A stretch of 64,000 nucleotides of DNA from NCBI GenBank assembly GCA_963969365.1, contig OZ017748.1:4213001-4277000 (forward strand), given 5' to 3'. Positions 53,901 through 64,000 of this stretch are shown here, piece after piece (positions within the stretch are counted from its first letter, which is position 1; every line of letters starts with the position of its first letter). The position numbers and the translations under genes are program-made. The notes below the pieces were generated by a model that was given only the letters and a program-made list of their open reading frames with translations, did not search any database and had not been told where the DNA came from. Source of the DNA: Asterochloris sp. CNOR1. Taxonomy: Eukaryota; Chlorophyta; Trebouxiophyceae; Trebouxiales; Trebouxiaceae.

Positions 53901-56900
53901 CACTGCAATGCAGTCTCCTGAACAAATGCACTTTGGTGCCTGCTGCTGCAGCCTGCAGGGGGGCTTCTGCAGGTTTTGGCAGGTGCACATTTCCAGCCAA
54001 GCCTTGCTGGCAGCTCCAGCTGCCTCTGCAGGCATAAGACTACCCACAGGATCACTTTGAATGCTTTGGACCACCAGGCTGCCAGAACTGCTGGCCCTGT
54101 GGCCCTGAGACTGCCCACATGGTCACGTTTGTAGACCTTGAACTATTAGGCTGCCAGATATGCAGCGAGGGCTTAACCTGCGGAGCCAACTTCGCTGAGC
54201 CCTGCAGAAGCCTTTTGCTCTGTACTGTACCACACCTCTTCTGTCAGCCAGAGCGGAGCCCTGACACCTCAAGCTAACCCTCCAGCATATGCCAAGAACC
54301 TCACCTGTAGCGCCACCCCGAGCTGGCCCTGCAGTCCTGGGACTGCCCACATGGTGACGTTCATGCCGCTGGAGCTCTGCTGGGTGACACCTTCCAGGCG
54401 CCCAATTGTCACTGCCAGAAGGTAAGTCGACATGGGCGGCCCCATCTCGAACTGCACAAGCAGTAGGAAGTGAGCCAAAGGGGCACCGCTTCTGCACAGC
54501 AGTGCAGGAGACGCCGCACAGATGAGGTACAGAGGGGAAGACAGCACCCGCCTCCTGTGCAGCTGTGCAGGAGGCGCTGCGCAAGTCTGCTGCGATGGGA
54601 GATTCTGCACAAGTGAACGACAGAAGTGAATGAAATCTGCGCAGATCAGCTGCAGGGGAAAAGACAGCGCCGGCCTTTTGCGCAACTGCAGAGCAGAATC
54701 CGTGGAGATGAGCTACAGAGGGAAGCCACCGCCCGCCTTGTGTGCAATTGTGCAGAAGCATCTCAGCAAATGAGCTGTTGTAAAGGGAATGCAGATGGTG
54801 TAGCTCAGCTGCTTGGACCGTATGCAGGCACACTCCTATTGGATGCAGGCATGCACAGAAGCAGTTTGCAGGAACTGGTTAAAAGTAAAGCAAAATCTAA
54901 AACTTGTGATTATGATATCATAAAATTTTTGTGCAGGTGGGAAGGAGCAGCCATGCATATTCACGATGAGCAGGAGGCAGCCTGCAGGCCGGGGTGGCAG
55001 CAGTTACAGCGCTGGTCTCTTGCCTTCACACACATTGTTTAGGGTCCCATGGCATAGCACTGCACCAGCGCCTCCTGCAGGTGTGGTCACTTTTACAACA
55101 GGCCTGCGTCGAGCAGTACCCTCCTATCTAGCATGGATTAATGAACAGAGGTGCCCCCGAGTCTCCTGGAAAGTTTTCTGAGGGACTGAACCCAATGCAG
55201 CCTACCTGAGTCTCCTGCAGACCTTCCCCCAGGGGGCTGGGTCCAGTGCTGCTGGCAGCAGTGTTGGCCAGGGCCACTGCCCCTACTGGGTGGCTCAGGG
55301 TGAAGCTGAAGTTGGCTTTGTAGGCGGGCAGGTCAAAGCAGGGCAGGATGGCTCGTGCCCCGAACGTCTCGGTGCTGACCGTGATCAGCACCTGCCGCTG
55401 TGCTGCGGGCTGGCTGCCTGCCTCAGCTGGTGCCTCATCTGCTACTGGCTCGGGGCTGAATGGCAGGGACCTGCGCCAAGACATCATAAGAACTCATTTA
55501 GATCATGTACAGTGACTTCCAGGCCAAGGGCCTGCAGTTGGCTTGAGGCTGGATGGCAGGGACCTGCTCCAAGACATGAGACATGTTTTACCTCAGGTTC
55601 TAAGCGTTGACCCCAGGCCCCATTGGCTTGAGGCTGGATGTCAGGGACTTGCAAGTCTGCGCAACTACGCAGAGACAGGCAGTGTGCCAAGTCCAAGGGA
55701 CAGAGACGGATTGAAGTCTCACAGATCAGCAACACCTGCATTATCCCTTTTTGATGGTGACAAGGACGTCCTCAGTGTGTGGCTGAAGTTGCAACATCTG
55801 TTGTTCTGGGGGTTATCTCGAGGGTGCTCAGCTCCACAAGAGAAGCATGTTCGCTCACAAGCAGCAGCGGCGCTGCTGACTCTCACCTGCACAGGCCTGG
55901 GGCCCCGCCGCTGGCCAAGTCGCACAGGGTCGCGACATAGGTGAAGTTGATGGCGAGAGTGCTCCCAGCAGGGACGTCATTGCCCAGGTTCAGAACCATC
56001 AAGTCGGGGTCCACCTCTGGGGATGGCAGTGGTGCTGGCGGTGGGGCAGCGCCTCTCACTGCAGGCACTGAGGGAGGCGCCGGCCTGCAGGACAAGACAG
56101 GATGTCTGTGCATGGCAACCCCTTTGTCAAGAAAGCTGGCACCGTACAGATGAATGCTATGAGTACGAAAGGCTTGTGTAAAGCTGCTTGTGTAAAGCTG
56201 TTGTTAGGTGCGTTGTTAGTAACTTGTTTGAAGCGATCAGCCAGCTGTGCCCCTCACAGTGAGGACTGAGAGAGCGTACGCACTGCACTGATAAAAGAAG
56301 GTTGCAAGATCAGGGTGTCATCCATGCCACAAAGCACAGCTGCGAACCCTACCAAGGGTTGCCTGCCAGTGCACAAGCATGCAGCAGGAGCAGGACCAGC
56401 AGCAGCAAACTCTCACAGGCAGGCTGTGAGAGCTACAGGTGGCCCGAGCAGGGCTGCAGCAGCATGAAATGCAGTGAGATAGGCAAAACACTGATTCAGT
56501 CACGAGATAAACCCACTCCTGCTAGGCCTGACCTGCACTCACAGGCCCATGTGCTGCCTCATGCAGCACGTCCAAGAAAATGACAAGTCTGTCCAGCTCA
56601 AGTACCGGCAGTGCCTCCCGCAACACGCACCTGGCCGCCTGCAGCGTCTCACTGCAGCTGCGCGCTGAGCAGTCGGCCTCTGGACCGCACAGGCAGCTCT
56701 CCTGTGCGGGGGTGCTGGTGGTCTGCAGCAACAGAGCACCCGACAGTCAGGCACAGGCATGCTGGATGTGGGAACAGGCTGGGGGCAGCACAGCAGCGCT
56801 CCTGTTGGATGTGGACTGCTGGTCTCCAGCCACACAGCAGGCAGCAGTCAGGCACAGGCAGGCGGGATGTGGGCCAGGCCGACGGCAGCACAGCAGCGCC

Positions 56901-59730
56901 CCTGTTGGGGGCGCACTGCTGACCTGCAGATGTGGAGGAGCCAGCACTGAGGCACAGGCAAGCTGGTGTGCAAAGCAGCTGCATAGCGCTTTCAAGCATG
57001 AATCTCCCCTTGCTAAACATCTCCATCTGCTAGAGCACCACCCTGGCACTGCACATGAATAACGGTAGGAAAGGAGCTAGAGATTCCAAGATGTTGAAAC
57101 CTCCATGCAGATGCTCACCTACCATGCGCTGTAGTGCTGAAATGTACACTCTGCCAGCCTTTCAAACATGAACTTTGCATGCAGCTGATCACCAACTATG
57201 TGCTGTATGCTGAACTCAGCCTCTGCAGGGTGTACCCAACATGAAGGTTCCATGCAGCTGCTCACCTACTGGGCGCTGTAGTGCTAACTGTGGCAAAGGG
57301 AGCTTTGAAAATGCTGTCACACAGTCTACGCTTATGTTCTCAGAGTCCCATGCAGATAGCAAGTCCCCAGCGGTGCAGCAGTCCTGAGAGTGCACAGAAG
57401 TGCTCTGGCTCAGCTCTCTCTATAGCATGAGTATGGCTTGCAACCCAGCCAGTCCGACGCACCAAGCTGATGCGCGTGTAGGTCAGGCCCTTGGAATGGA
57501 ACAGGACCCTGGAGGTCGTCTGCTGTGCACGCAGCTGCATCAGGCTCTGTGCCCCAACAGCCAGAGCAGCACTGCTGCCCACGGCCAGGTGGGAGGTGTT
57601 GAAGTGGAGGGTCAGGGCGTATGCCTCAGGCAGGGCAGAGTTGTCGGCCAGGGAGGTGCCTGCACAGACAATCTACTGTCAGGGGTGTCTTGTGAAAATG
57701 AAAGCCACGGCCAGGTGGGAGCTGTTGCAGTGGACGGTGAGGGCGTATGCCTCAGGCGGGGCTGAGTTGTTGCCCAGGCACCAGAGGTGCCTGCACACAC
57801 GAAACATGGTCAAAGGTGTTCATGCTCTGGCTGGAGACCGGGCTTGTTGCTGCTTACAGGCACAGGCCTAGCTCATCTGCAGAGGCTGCATGCCATGCAG
57901 TCAAGGCCGCCATTAAGCTGGCTGGGTACTTGACCGCATGATGACTTGTGGCACAATCACTCAACACCATGATCACATCACTTGTGGGGGCCGCCACCAC
58001 CACCCTGCCCATGCGCTCTGGTGTGTGCTGCGACGCCAGCACCCAGCACAACATGTGCACGGATGCTGTTGTACCCAGCTGAACCAGACAGGCCATCAGC
58101 CCTGTTGACATACGGCCCGGCAAGATCACAATCTTTGCCTTTGGCGACATCTCCAAGCTATATGTAGAAAATCTGACTTGTAAGGTCTTCCAGCCAGCAC
58201 GCCAGCCTGAGGTGGAGACACTTGGAGAAGGTTGCTGGCAGACCCTGAACCAGGCACATGTGCCTGTTTCAGCCATGTATACATGACTACGCCATGACAG
58301 CAAGCTGCAATTTTGTCCTGTGTATGTGCACCAGCCGTGAGCACACTGCTGTTGAGCCTCAGATGAGCCATGTGCCATTTTGGGGCACGCATGGCGTCCC
58401 AGGCCAGGTCGGGCGTCACGTGCCGTGGCTGCATGCACAGCAATGTAGGTTGCAGAACAGCAGGGTGCACCCCAAGCCCCACACCACAAGCCAAGCAACC
58501 TCACCTTGCACCTGCACCTGCGGGGGCGCACGGGGCTGCGCCCCCCTCAGCCGCGCCACCAAGCTGACCAGCAGGATCACCAAAATGACGATGATCCCCA
58601 GCAGAGTCCAGCGCTGCAGGTCAACGCCCAGGATCTGCCTGTTCCTGGACCTGCAGGCCACAGTGCAGCACTCACTGCGGGGGCTGCAGCTCTGCTACAG
58701 CCCTGGTCGTGTCGTAGTGTGCCAGCGCTGCGCCTGGACATCTGTCCTGGGACCTGATCCACACCTCTGCGTCTGGGGGCAGGTCTGCTGTCTGATGCGG
58801 ACGGCCCTGAACCAGGCTCTGCTGTGAGCAGGTGCAGAGCTCGGCATCCCGAGCAGGTGCAGTCAGCTTGTCACGAGCCACAGCAACCCATCCGGCACCA
58901 GGCAGGGAGACTCTCATCATGTCCACCAAAGCGAATCCCCAACTCTGGTGGCTCTTGAGGAATAGCAACCAGAATCAGGGAGGCCATGGGCAAGGCCATG
59001 CCCATGAAAGCTCAGGGCATTCTTCGGCATACTCAAGCTCCACAGTACTGGCGGCACTGAGCGCTCGCATCAGGCGCGGTGCTGGCTATCCAGAGCAGCA
59101 GCCCCAGATCCCAGGCTCTGTCCTGCCCCAATCCTGCCAGCACTGAGCACTCGCATCAAGCACGCTACAGGCCACCCAGAGCAGCAGCCCCAGATCCCTA
59201 TCTTGTACTAAGCGCTTGCAGCTGTGCACTCAGTGTCAGTCGCTTTTTTCAAAATGCGGCCCCCACCCATCAATGGTCAGCACCCCGTCGGTGAGCTCGA
59301 CTGGGTTCCCGGGCGCCAGCCCATGCACCTTTGGTAAAGCTGCCATGCTCCTGTCCTGGCACCAGGAGGCCTTGCCCTCACCTCCCCAGACCTACCTGTC
59401 ATAGATCAGCGCCCCCTTTAGTGAGCGTGACTGAGTCCCTGGGCGCCACCAGCCCATGCACCTTTGGTAAAGCTGCCATGCTCCTGCCCTGGCACCAGGA
59501 GGCCTGGCCTCACCTCCCCAGACCCACCTGTCATAGATCAGCGCCCCCTTTGGTGAGCTTGACTGCATCCCGGGTGCCACCAGCCCCTGCACCTCCAGCG
59601 AGGCTGTGGTGCCCCCCTCCTGGTCATCGTCCAGGTCCTCCAGACTGCAGAAGGAGAGGCAGGCGCGGTGGAGCAGCTGTGGCTGAGCAGCCTCTTCAGC
59701 TCGGTACAGGGTGCCTGGCTCTGTCGACAT
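44949..59730 (-). CDS. Type II membrane M1-family zinc aminopeptidase
   Basis: Twenty phase-consistent exons (from 59730-59528 and 58650-58505 to 46356-46187 and 45171-44949), 1151 residues. Cytosolic N-terminus of about 80 residues, one membrane anchor (82-100, LLGIIVILVILLVSL), then the M1 ectodomain. ETFGARAILPCFD and MSTYLLAV mark the N-terminal domain. HELGH (488-492) with NEALA (Glu511) gives the exact HEXXH-X18-E zinc site. Tyr588 in IIYSKGA is the transition-state tyrosine. The substrate-recognition motif is GAVEH (454-458) instead of GAMEN. An ERAP1-like helical C-terminal domain follows (WVINIGATG, LVRLVAGNPQGGASLAW). It removes N-terminal residues from peptides outside the cell or in the secretory lumen. 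An insertion of 60 residues with six Cys (exon 4) is unusual. Confidence 0.95.
45500..46200 (-). repeat. Edge ladders in the last M1 intron
   Basis: The donor edge of exon 19 (GCGCCTGGTGCAGGCACAGG...GGCAG / GTGA) near 46187 recurs near 46005 (GGGCCTGGTGCAAGCACCGTGAGCAGGC) and near 45790 (GGGCTTAGTGCAAGCACAGGGAGCAGGC), period about 200-220 bp. The acceptor edge of the final exon (CTGCAGCATGATGGCCCTGCT) recurs near 45515 (CTGCAGCAGCATGACCCTGCT). Confidence 0.75.
47261..47500 (-). repeat. Acceptor-edge copies before M1 exon 17
   Basis: The junction at 47260 (CTGCAG / GGCCAGGTCATGTGGGCAGC) is echoed near 47365 (GCTTGGGCTGCTGC) and 47500 (CTGCAAGGCCAGGATGTGGGC). Confidence 0.65.
48200..48720 (-). 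repeat. Units of about 165 bp in the M1 intron after exon 15
   Basis: TCAG.CTGCCTGTGGCTGCC followed by AGCAGCATGA.TGGCAATGCAGC occurs at 48235 and 48401, and the exon 15 donor edge (CTGGTTCCTGCTGTTGCTGC...CCCTGCAG / GTCAGTGA) is copied at about 48552-48650. Confidence 0.75.
50240..50650 (-). repeat. Acceptor-edge ladder before M1 exon 13
   Basis: Four to five units of about 95-130 bp, each with TCTGCTGCAG followed by a GC-rich stretch and GGCAGTGGCCTGCAGCTGC (real exon: CCAGACAGCGGCCTGTACC). Only the one at 50267 leads into the exon. Confidence 0.82.
51838..52160 (-). repeat. Donor-edge ladder after M1 exon 11
   Basis: Three units at 128-136 bp spacing (CACCCTGA marks at 51839, 51967 and 52103). 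Each repeats the exon end (plus-strand AGCATCCCAGTAGGCCTCCA) and the donor. Copies 2 and 3 retain about 80 percent of the bases by eye. A shorter acceptor-edge copy of the same exon lies near 52370. Confidence 0.85.
52780..53048 (-). repeat. Partial copy of M1 exon 10
   Basis: The plus-strand segment around 52830-52880 (GATGGCCCTGCTGAACAGGC, then GGGCGGGCATGTCTG) is a decayed copy of 52960-53000 within exon 10, offset about 150 bp. Confidence 0.7.
53744..54090 (-). repeat. Acceptor-edge copies before M1 exon 8
   Basis: Copies of GCCTGC.ACAGCAGCCTGCAG occur near 53830, 53950 and 54020 upstream of the real acceptor at 53743. Confidence 0.6.
54452..54770 (-). repeat. Acceptor-edge ladder before M1 exon 7
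   Basis: Three to four units of about 60-90 bp sharing GATGAG.TACAGAGGGGAAGAC (plus strand) and C.GCC..TTGTGCAA.TGTGCAG. Confidence 0.7.
55460..55660 (-). repeat. Acceptor-edge copies before M1 exon 6
   Basis: The exon 6 junction (plus-strand GGGCTGAATGGCAGGGACCTGCG at 55455-55475) is copied near 55548 (GAGGCTGGATGGCAGGGACC) and 55632 (GAGGCTGGATGTCAGGGAC). Confidence 0.75.
56720..56960 (-). repeat. Acceptor-edge ladder before M1 exon 4
   Basis: Three units of about 95-105 bp, each with ACTGTC/GCAG sequence, a Leu/Cys-rich stretch (CTGCCTGTGCCTGACTG) and an AACAGG.GCGCTGCTGTGCTGC block. Confidence 0.72.
57106..57300 (-). repeat. 72-bp tandem repeat in M1 intron 3
   Basis: Three units with plus-strand core CATGCAGCTGCTCACCTAC..GCGCTGTAGTGCT. 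On the minus strand each carries a GTGAGCAG donor-like site. A separate partial copy of the exon 3 start lies at about 57700-57795 (GAGGCATACGCCCTCACCGTC against CCTGACCCTC in the exon). Confidence 0.75.
59040..59610 (-). repeat. Donor-edge ladder after M1 exon 1
   Basis: The end of exon 1 (plus-strand CACCTGTCATAGATCAGCGC, then CCCCTTTGGTGAGC) at 59525 is repeated at about 59393 and, weaker, 59268, period about 130 bp. A further pair of about 92-bp units (GAGCAGCAGCCCCAGATCCC) lies at 59090-59200. Confidence 0.85.
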
Positions 59731-60292
59731 CTGGCACAGACTGAAGCCAGAGGCATGGCAGCTTCAGGCGCGCATGTGAAACCCTGCTGTGTGTATGTGT
59801 GGGCAAAGCGCTGCCACAGCCAGCTGGCCAGGTCGCTCGATCTCTTACTGTCGCCGTCAAGCCACCAAATTGCCAACCCCCAAAGGCCACCAAAGAGGCA
59901 GCAGACCTCAGGCCAGGTAGCCAAGTGCACTCACAAGACTTCAGTGGATTTGGATGCCTTGATGTGGGCCTGAGTGTGCCTATAATTGTCCAAGAAGTTC
60001 ATTGCAGTGGCTGAGGGACCGACTGAAAGCCTCCAGATGTGCTGCTGTGCTGCTTCAACCCTAGATCTGGCTCCAGCAGCAGGAAGCGGGCTCCTGCTGT
60101 CTGTGTCATTTTCAAGGCACCAGCACTCATGAAATGATGTGGTTAAGCCTGAGAAAGTTGGCCACCAGGATTTGATTGAAGGGTTAGCCTGAACTGAATT
60201 TGGCAACGTGATGGTGCAAGAAAGCGAAGTTGAAGACTCATTGTTTGCCGGTGAGCCGCGCCTGCAGGAGCCGCTGTGCAATGCAGCCCAAT
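59731..60292. promoter_or_regulatory. Divergent intergenic region between M1 aminopeptidase and secreted protein gene
   Basis: 562 bp between two ATGs pointing away from each other. No TATA box or named motif stands out, so it is assigned as a shared promoter region only from gene layout. Confidence 0.45.
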
Positions 60293-63200
60293 ATGAAGGC
60301 ACTCGCGGCATTGATCACATGCCTATCAGTCCACACGTATGCCCTGCCGGACATCCAAGTGCCGCACATTGAGCTCCCCCAGGTACAGAAGAGCTGAGAT
60401 CAGCAGCATTGCCTGCATGCTTCTCGTGCCGGTCGGCTGGGGGAGGTGGACTTCAACCACATGTCAACTGCCCCCATGCATCCAGTCTCACTGCAGGGGT
60501 GCTTTGACGTGCTCCCTGGCTCCCCACCGCCAGGCTGGACAGGCAATGGCGACTGGAAGGCCAGCGGCCTCACATTCACGTGCGTCGCGCCGTACAGACA
60601 GTGCTGTGCTGCTGCCTGTCTTGCCCCGGCTGTTGCCAGCTCCACCTGCGGGAAGCCCCCTGAACCTCAGTCAGGGCATGGGCTCTTTTGCTGGGAGATT
60701 CCCAGCTTCTCTTGCCCCTCCACCAATGCATGGCTCACCAAACCTGCTGTGTGGCAGATGAGTGTGCTGCATGTGTGTGCTGCCCTTGTGCTGGGGTCAC
60801 CTGGGTCGCCTGAGGCTGCCGCTGCAGACAGACGCTTCTCAGCTCTGCGCCACTCAGCTGTGGCCATACTGTGCCCTGCAGCAACTGGGAGGTCATGGGC
60901 TCCCAGATCTCACTCAGTCCAAGCCGGTTGTCCAAGATCTCTGTAGTCCAGAGCCTGCTGATCGTCACAGTGACCTTTCAGGTGCCCACCTCGTGTGATG
61001 GCAGCAAGATGCTCACAGTGGGCCTTGGAGGTCAGTGCTCTACAGTATGGTCTGCGTTGGACGACATGTTGCACCATGGCATGGTGCTTGCATCCTGGCT
61101 GAAAGCCACAGCATAGCCCAACTCCAGCCTCCAGTGGTCTGCCCGATTGCCTGGCTGCTTGGCCCCCAGCTGCCTGAAGCTCAAGGATTGCAGGCGTACC
61201 TGCCACTGGCAGATGTGGCTGCATGCTGTTGTGTCGGCGGTGAGCAGCGCTTGAGTTTTGCTCGCTGAGCCTGCACATGCCGCACCCTCTGGTAGGGCAC
61301 TGTCCCTCCTGCCCGCCTCTCTATGCTGCCTGATGTTCACTGCACCGCTGCAGATGTCTTTCGCCCCGTACTCCCCTGATGTACTTGCTTTAGACCTTTC
61401 TCCCTTTTGGCATGCTGGTGCAACATGTGTCACAGCCTGTCCCCACCATGTCCCTCTCTACTATGCCCACTCCTCATCTGCAGCACATTGCCTGCTGATG
61501 TGGGTTGTCTTGACTGGTGCCCAGATCGGGCAGCGCCAGAAACCCTCAGTCACACGCGTCAGGCACCCAACACCTAGTTCCAGGCAGCCACCAAGCCACT
61601 TTCTCTGCAGCTTCAACACTGGCTTGTGCAGTGACCTGACCCATGCCTCCCCAAGTTGAAGCTCTGCCAGCTTCAAGCTCTCCCCTGCAGCACTTGTTCT
61701 GCCAAGACTTGTTACTCGCTGTCGCAGACAGCGCCTGGATGCAACTACAACCCAGCCCCGGCAGTTTCAAGCTGACATGCGGCTCATATGGGGTGGACCA
61801 CCTCCTCTTTCAGCCAGCCCCCGTTGCTGGCCTGGTGCTGCAGTCCATCCAGCTGTGCCCTGCAAGCGGGCCCGGCCACTGGCACCCCGAGGGCATCCCA
61901 GAGCCCAGCTGCCATGGGTAGGCTGTGCATGGTGCCCTCTTTCACACCTGTATTGTGCAGGCAGACTCCCTGTAGGGTTCTTCTTGTTTGGAGAACTGCC
62001 AGTGCTGTTTCGATGTACATGCACAGGCAGGCAGTGCTGCCAGGCATGACCAAGCCCCTGTTGCCCAGGGTGTGCTTGCTGCTTGGGCCCTTACATGCTG
62101 CTGGCTTTGCTTGAACCGCAGCCTGACCGCAGGCTGGCAGCAGGCCGCGCAGCCCAATCTGGCTGCCCCTCACAGCCAAGTTGGGCTGTGAAAGATAAGA
62201 GAAATATGCCCCTCACAGCCCAACAGGGCTGCCCATCACAGCTGATTTGGGCAGCTCCTTGGGCTCAATATGGCTGCCCGTTGAGTCCAATATGACCTGC
62301 AGGCACAGCTGCGGCAAGCACCACGTGATCATGGCTGAGTCCTACTATGAGGAGACCACAGAGGCTGGCTGTGACACCTGCCATAAGGGAGACCACCCCT
62401 CCGGCCCATCTGCGGCTGCTCCCAGCACAGGCACCAAGGCACACAAGGGGACGCCCGCTCCCATTACCACACAACTGTGGGCCACCACTGCAGTCCCCGC
62501 CACTACTACAGGCAAGCCCACCACTGCTGTCACGACCCCAGGTGTGGCTTGTGCACCATATGCACCCGACGTTGGCAGACTGAGCACCCGTCAGTGCCGT
62601 GAAAACTTGCAGCTCCAGTCTCAGCTGCTACCAGCTTGCCGTGGTCTCAACAGCAGCTCAGCCCCTGCAGCCCTGCTGTCAGCATACCTGTCAGCTTGCT
62701 CAGCTTCCAGCAGGGGCACCTCAACGTCGCATTGGTCTAGGCTGAGCCAAACTCAGATTTGCAGCTGTCTCCACAACCACCCAACAGCTATGCAACTTTG
62801 GGCCAACTCACCCCGCTCCAGCCTTCCCACAGCTGTGCAGAGCGCCACAGGGCTGCATGTGAGCACAGTCCACAGCTGCTGTCAGCTTTCCCCTTGCCAC
62901 TGCAGGTCCACCGCCTGGTCCCAAAAAGACTGTCGATGTCAGTGAGTCATGCTCCTGACAATGCTGCTATCAGCCTGCCAACGTGCTCTGGCACCACCAA
63001 GATGCATGGCAGTGAGGCCAATTTCAGCCATGTGGTTCAGCCATATGGTTGAAGCATACCTTGCCAGACACTTGCTGCAGACATTGTGCCATGGGCAGCA
63101 GCCAATGAAGCCGCCCTTCCTGCTTGCACTGTGCTAGTCTTTTTCTTGGCAACCTAATGGCGTCCTCGACTACCGCCCCTGTTGCGGTGTGCCCACAATG

Positions 63201-63953
63201 CCTCTCAGCCACTGACGCACGCAGACCACCTCTGCTTGCAGCTCTTTATATGGAATGTGGCACAGACTCACATGGCAACCAAGTTCTTTGGGACAGCCTG
63301 TCCACCACTGTGGCCGTCCCCACAAACTGCACGTGAGGCTGAGATGCATGTGTTTGACTGCTGTGGCATCCACACTGCGGCAAATTTCACATGTCAGGCT
63401 TTAAACTCCAGCTGAGCTGCAACTCTGTCATTTGCAACATGAGCTTTACTGAATTTCCTCCTTGCCGTGTTGGCCAAATTTTGCAAACTGGCCGCCTGTC
63501 TGGGAGCACTGATTGACCTCCTTGCAGCCACCCACAGCTACAAAATGCTCTGCAGATGCACCGATGTGAGCCAATTTCCTGGTCTGAGTGGCATGTCAGC
63601 CAATGTGAGCCTCGACCACCACGTGGTGCAGCTGTTCGATGACAATCAGTGCCAGAGCAGCCCTCTTGAGTTGGATTTCTTTCTCTCAGCTGAGCAGTGC
63701 CAGAAGAGCTCGACACCAGCGGTTCCCAGTCCAACAACTGATCCTAATGAGGTGAGCTGGGGATGCACCCCTTTGCCTAACCCATTGTAGGCCCTGCTGT
63801 GAGTGGCTCTGCAGTTGTGTCACATGGTGGAGGCATGCCTTACCTAAATGTTTGTCTTGCTGTATGCAGATATGTGAGTCCTTCTGCCTGCCTGACGGCT
63901 CTGGATTTGAAGTTGCTTCAGTCTCTGCCATTAAGATCTGCTCCAATGAGTGA
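60293..63953 (+). CDS. Secreted cysteine-rich protein of unknown function
   Basis: Nine phase-consistent exons (60293-60382, 60446-60600, 60882-61030, 61728-61917, 62303-62541, 62906-62941, 63242-63332, 63556-63751, 63870-63953), 409 residues. Residues 1-17 are a signal peptide (MKALAALITCLSVHTYA). The mature part has about 18 cysteines in scattered pairs (HSCGKHH, AGCDTCHKGD, ESFCLPDG) and a Thr/Pro/Ala linker (about 240-275) that is probably O-glycosylated. No membrane span or GPI signal follows, so it is likely released or wall-bound. The start of exon 2 (acceptor GGGGGAG) is the weakest junction. It is divergent from the M1 gene with 562 bp between the two starts, which must hold both promoters. 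No family is recognised. Confidence 0.78.
62140..62300 (+). repeat. Short degenerate repeats in an intron of the secreted protein gene
   Basis: Five units of about 28-40 bp built on GGCTGCCC.TCACAGCC.A..TGGGCT lie directly before the acceptor of exon 5 (62302). Confidence 0.65.
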
Positions 63954-64000
63954 CCGCGTCTGGGCCATTTCCCACCAGCCCCCCCTTCCCCCCTTGGGAT

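Noticed and set aside
53800-54118. Upstream extension of M1 exon 8 in the same frame
   Set aside because: The open frame is composed of acceptor-edge copies; the M1 homology begins only at the CTGCAG before 53743.
58672-58850. Possible extra M1 exon (PPDAEVWIRSQDRC...)
   Set aside because: Its 3' end is in phase with the transmembrane exon, but no acceptor gives the right phase after exon 1, and exon 1 joins the transmembrane exon directly.

Overview
The window is nuclear DNA of a green alga, most likely a chlorophyte. The evidence is intron-rich genes with CTGCAG-type acceptors, CAG/CTG-rich composition, TGTAA poly(A) signals behind two genes, and a plant-type NCA1 gene beside animal-like families (M1 aminopeptidase, PPP4R2, ACBD6). 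Most long single-frame ORFs here are not genes. The real genes were found by chaining short exons whose reading phases agree across GT-AG or GC-AG introns.

Layout, left to right. 0.5-0.7 kb: first exon of a small paralogous family (minus). 1.4-1.8 and 6.6-7.35 kb: 3'-end fragments of a LINE. 2.9-5.0 kb: secreted, probably GPI-anchored protein (plus). 7.6-17.6 kb: trypsin-like peptidase gene (plus) whose last intron holds an antisense, apparently full-length LINE (ORF1 and ORF2). 18.0-20.9 kb: acyl-CoA-binding/ankyrin protein of ACBD6 type (plus). 21.5-24.6 kb: poorly resolved small genes, including a membrane-anchored protein with 18-residue repeats. 26.2-33.3 kb: NCA1 catalase-chaperone homologue (plus, 10 exons). 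33.5-34.2 kb: small membrane protein (minus). 34.8-36.8 kb: an unknown gene and its tandem copy (minus). 37.5-41.0 kb: PPP4R2 (minus, 6 exons). 41.8-42.1 kb: 42-bp repeat array. 42.4-44.4 kb: 59-residue membrane protein (plus). 44.9-59.7 kb: type II membrane M1 aminopeptidase (minus, 20 exons). 60.3-64.0 kb: secreted Cys-rich protein (plus, 9 exons). There is no operon logic; these are independent housekeeping and surface genes.

The most striking observation concerns the introns. In at least six genes the intron is largely made of degenerate tandem copies of the neighbouring exon edge: the splice site plus a few tens of bases of exon and intron, at periods of about 74 to 230 bp. Only the copy closest to the body of the exon is intact and in phase. 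Such ladders occur at acceptors (for example NCA1 exons 3 and 4, PPP4R2 exon 5, M1 exons 4, 7, 8 and 13) and at donors (for example NCA1 exons 7 and 8, M1 exons 1, 11, 15 and 19). This suggests introns that grow by repeated local duplication across their own splice sites.
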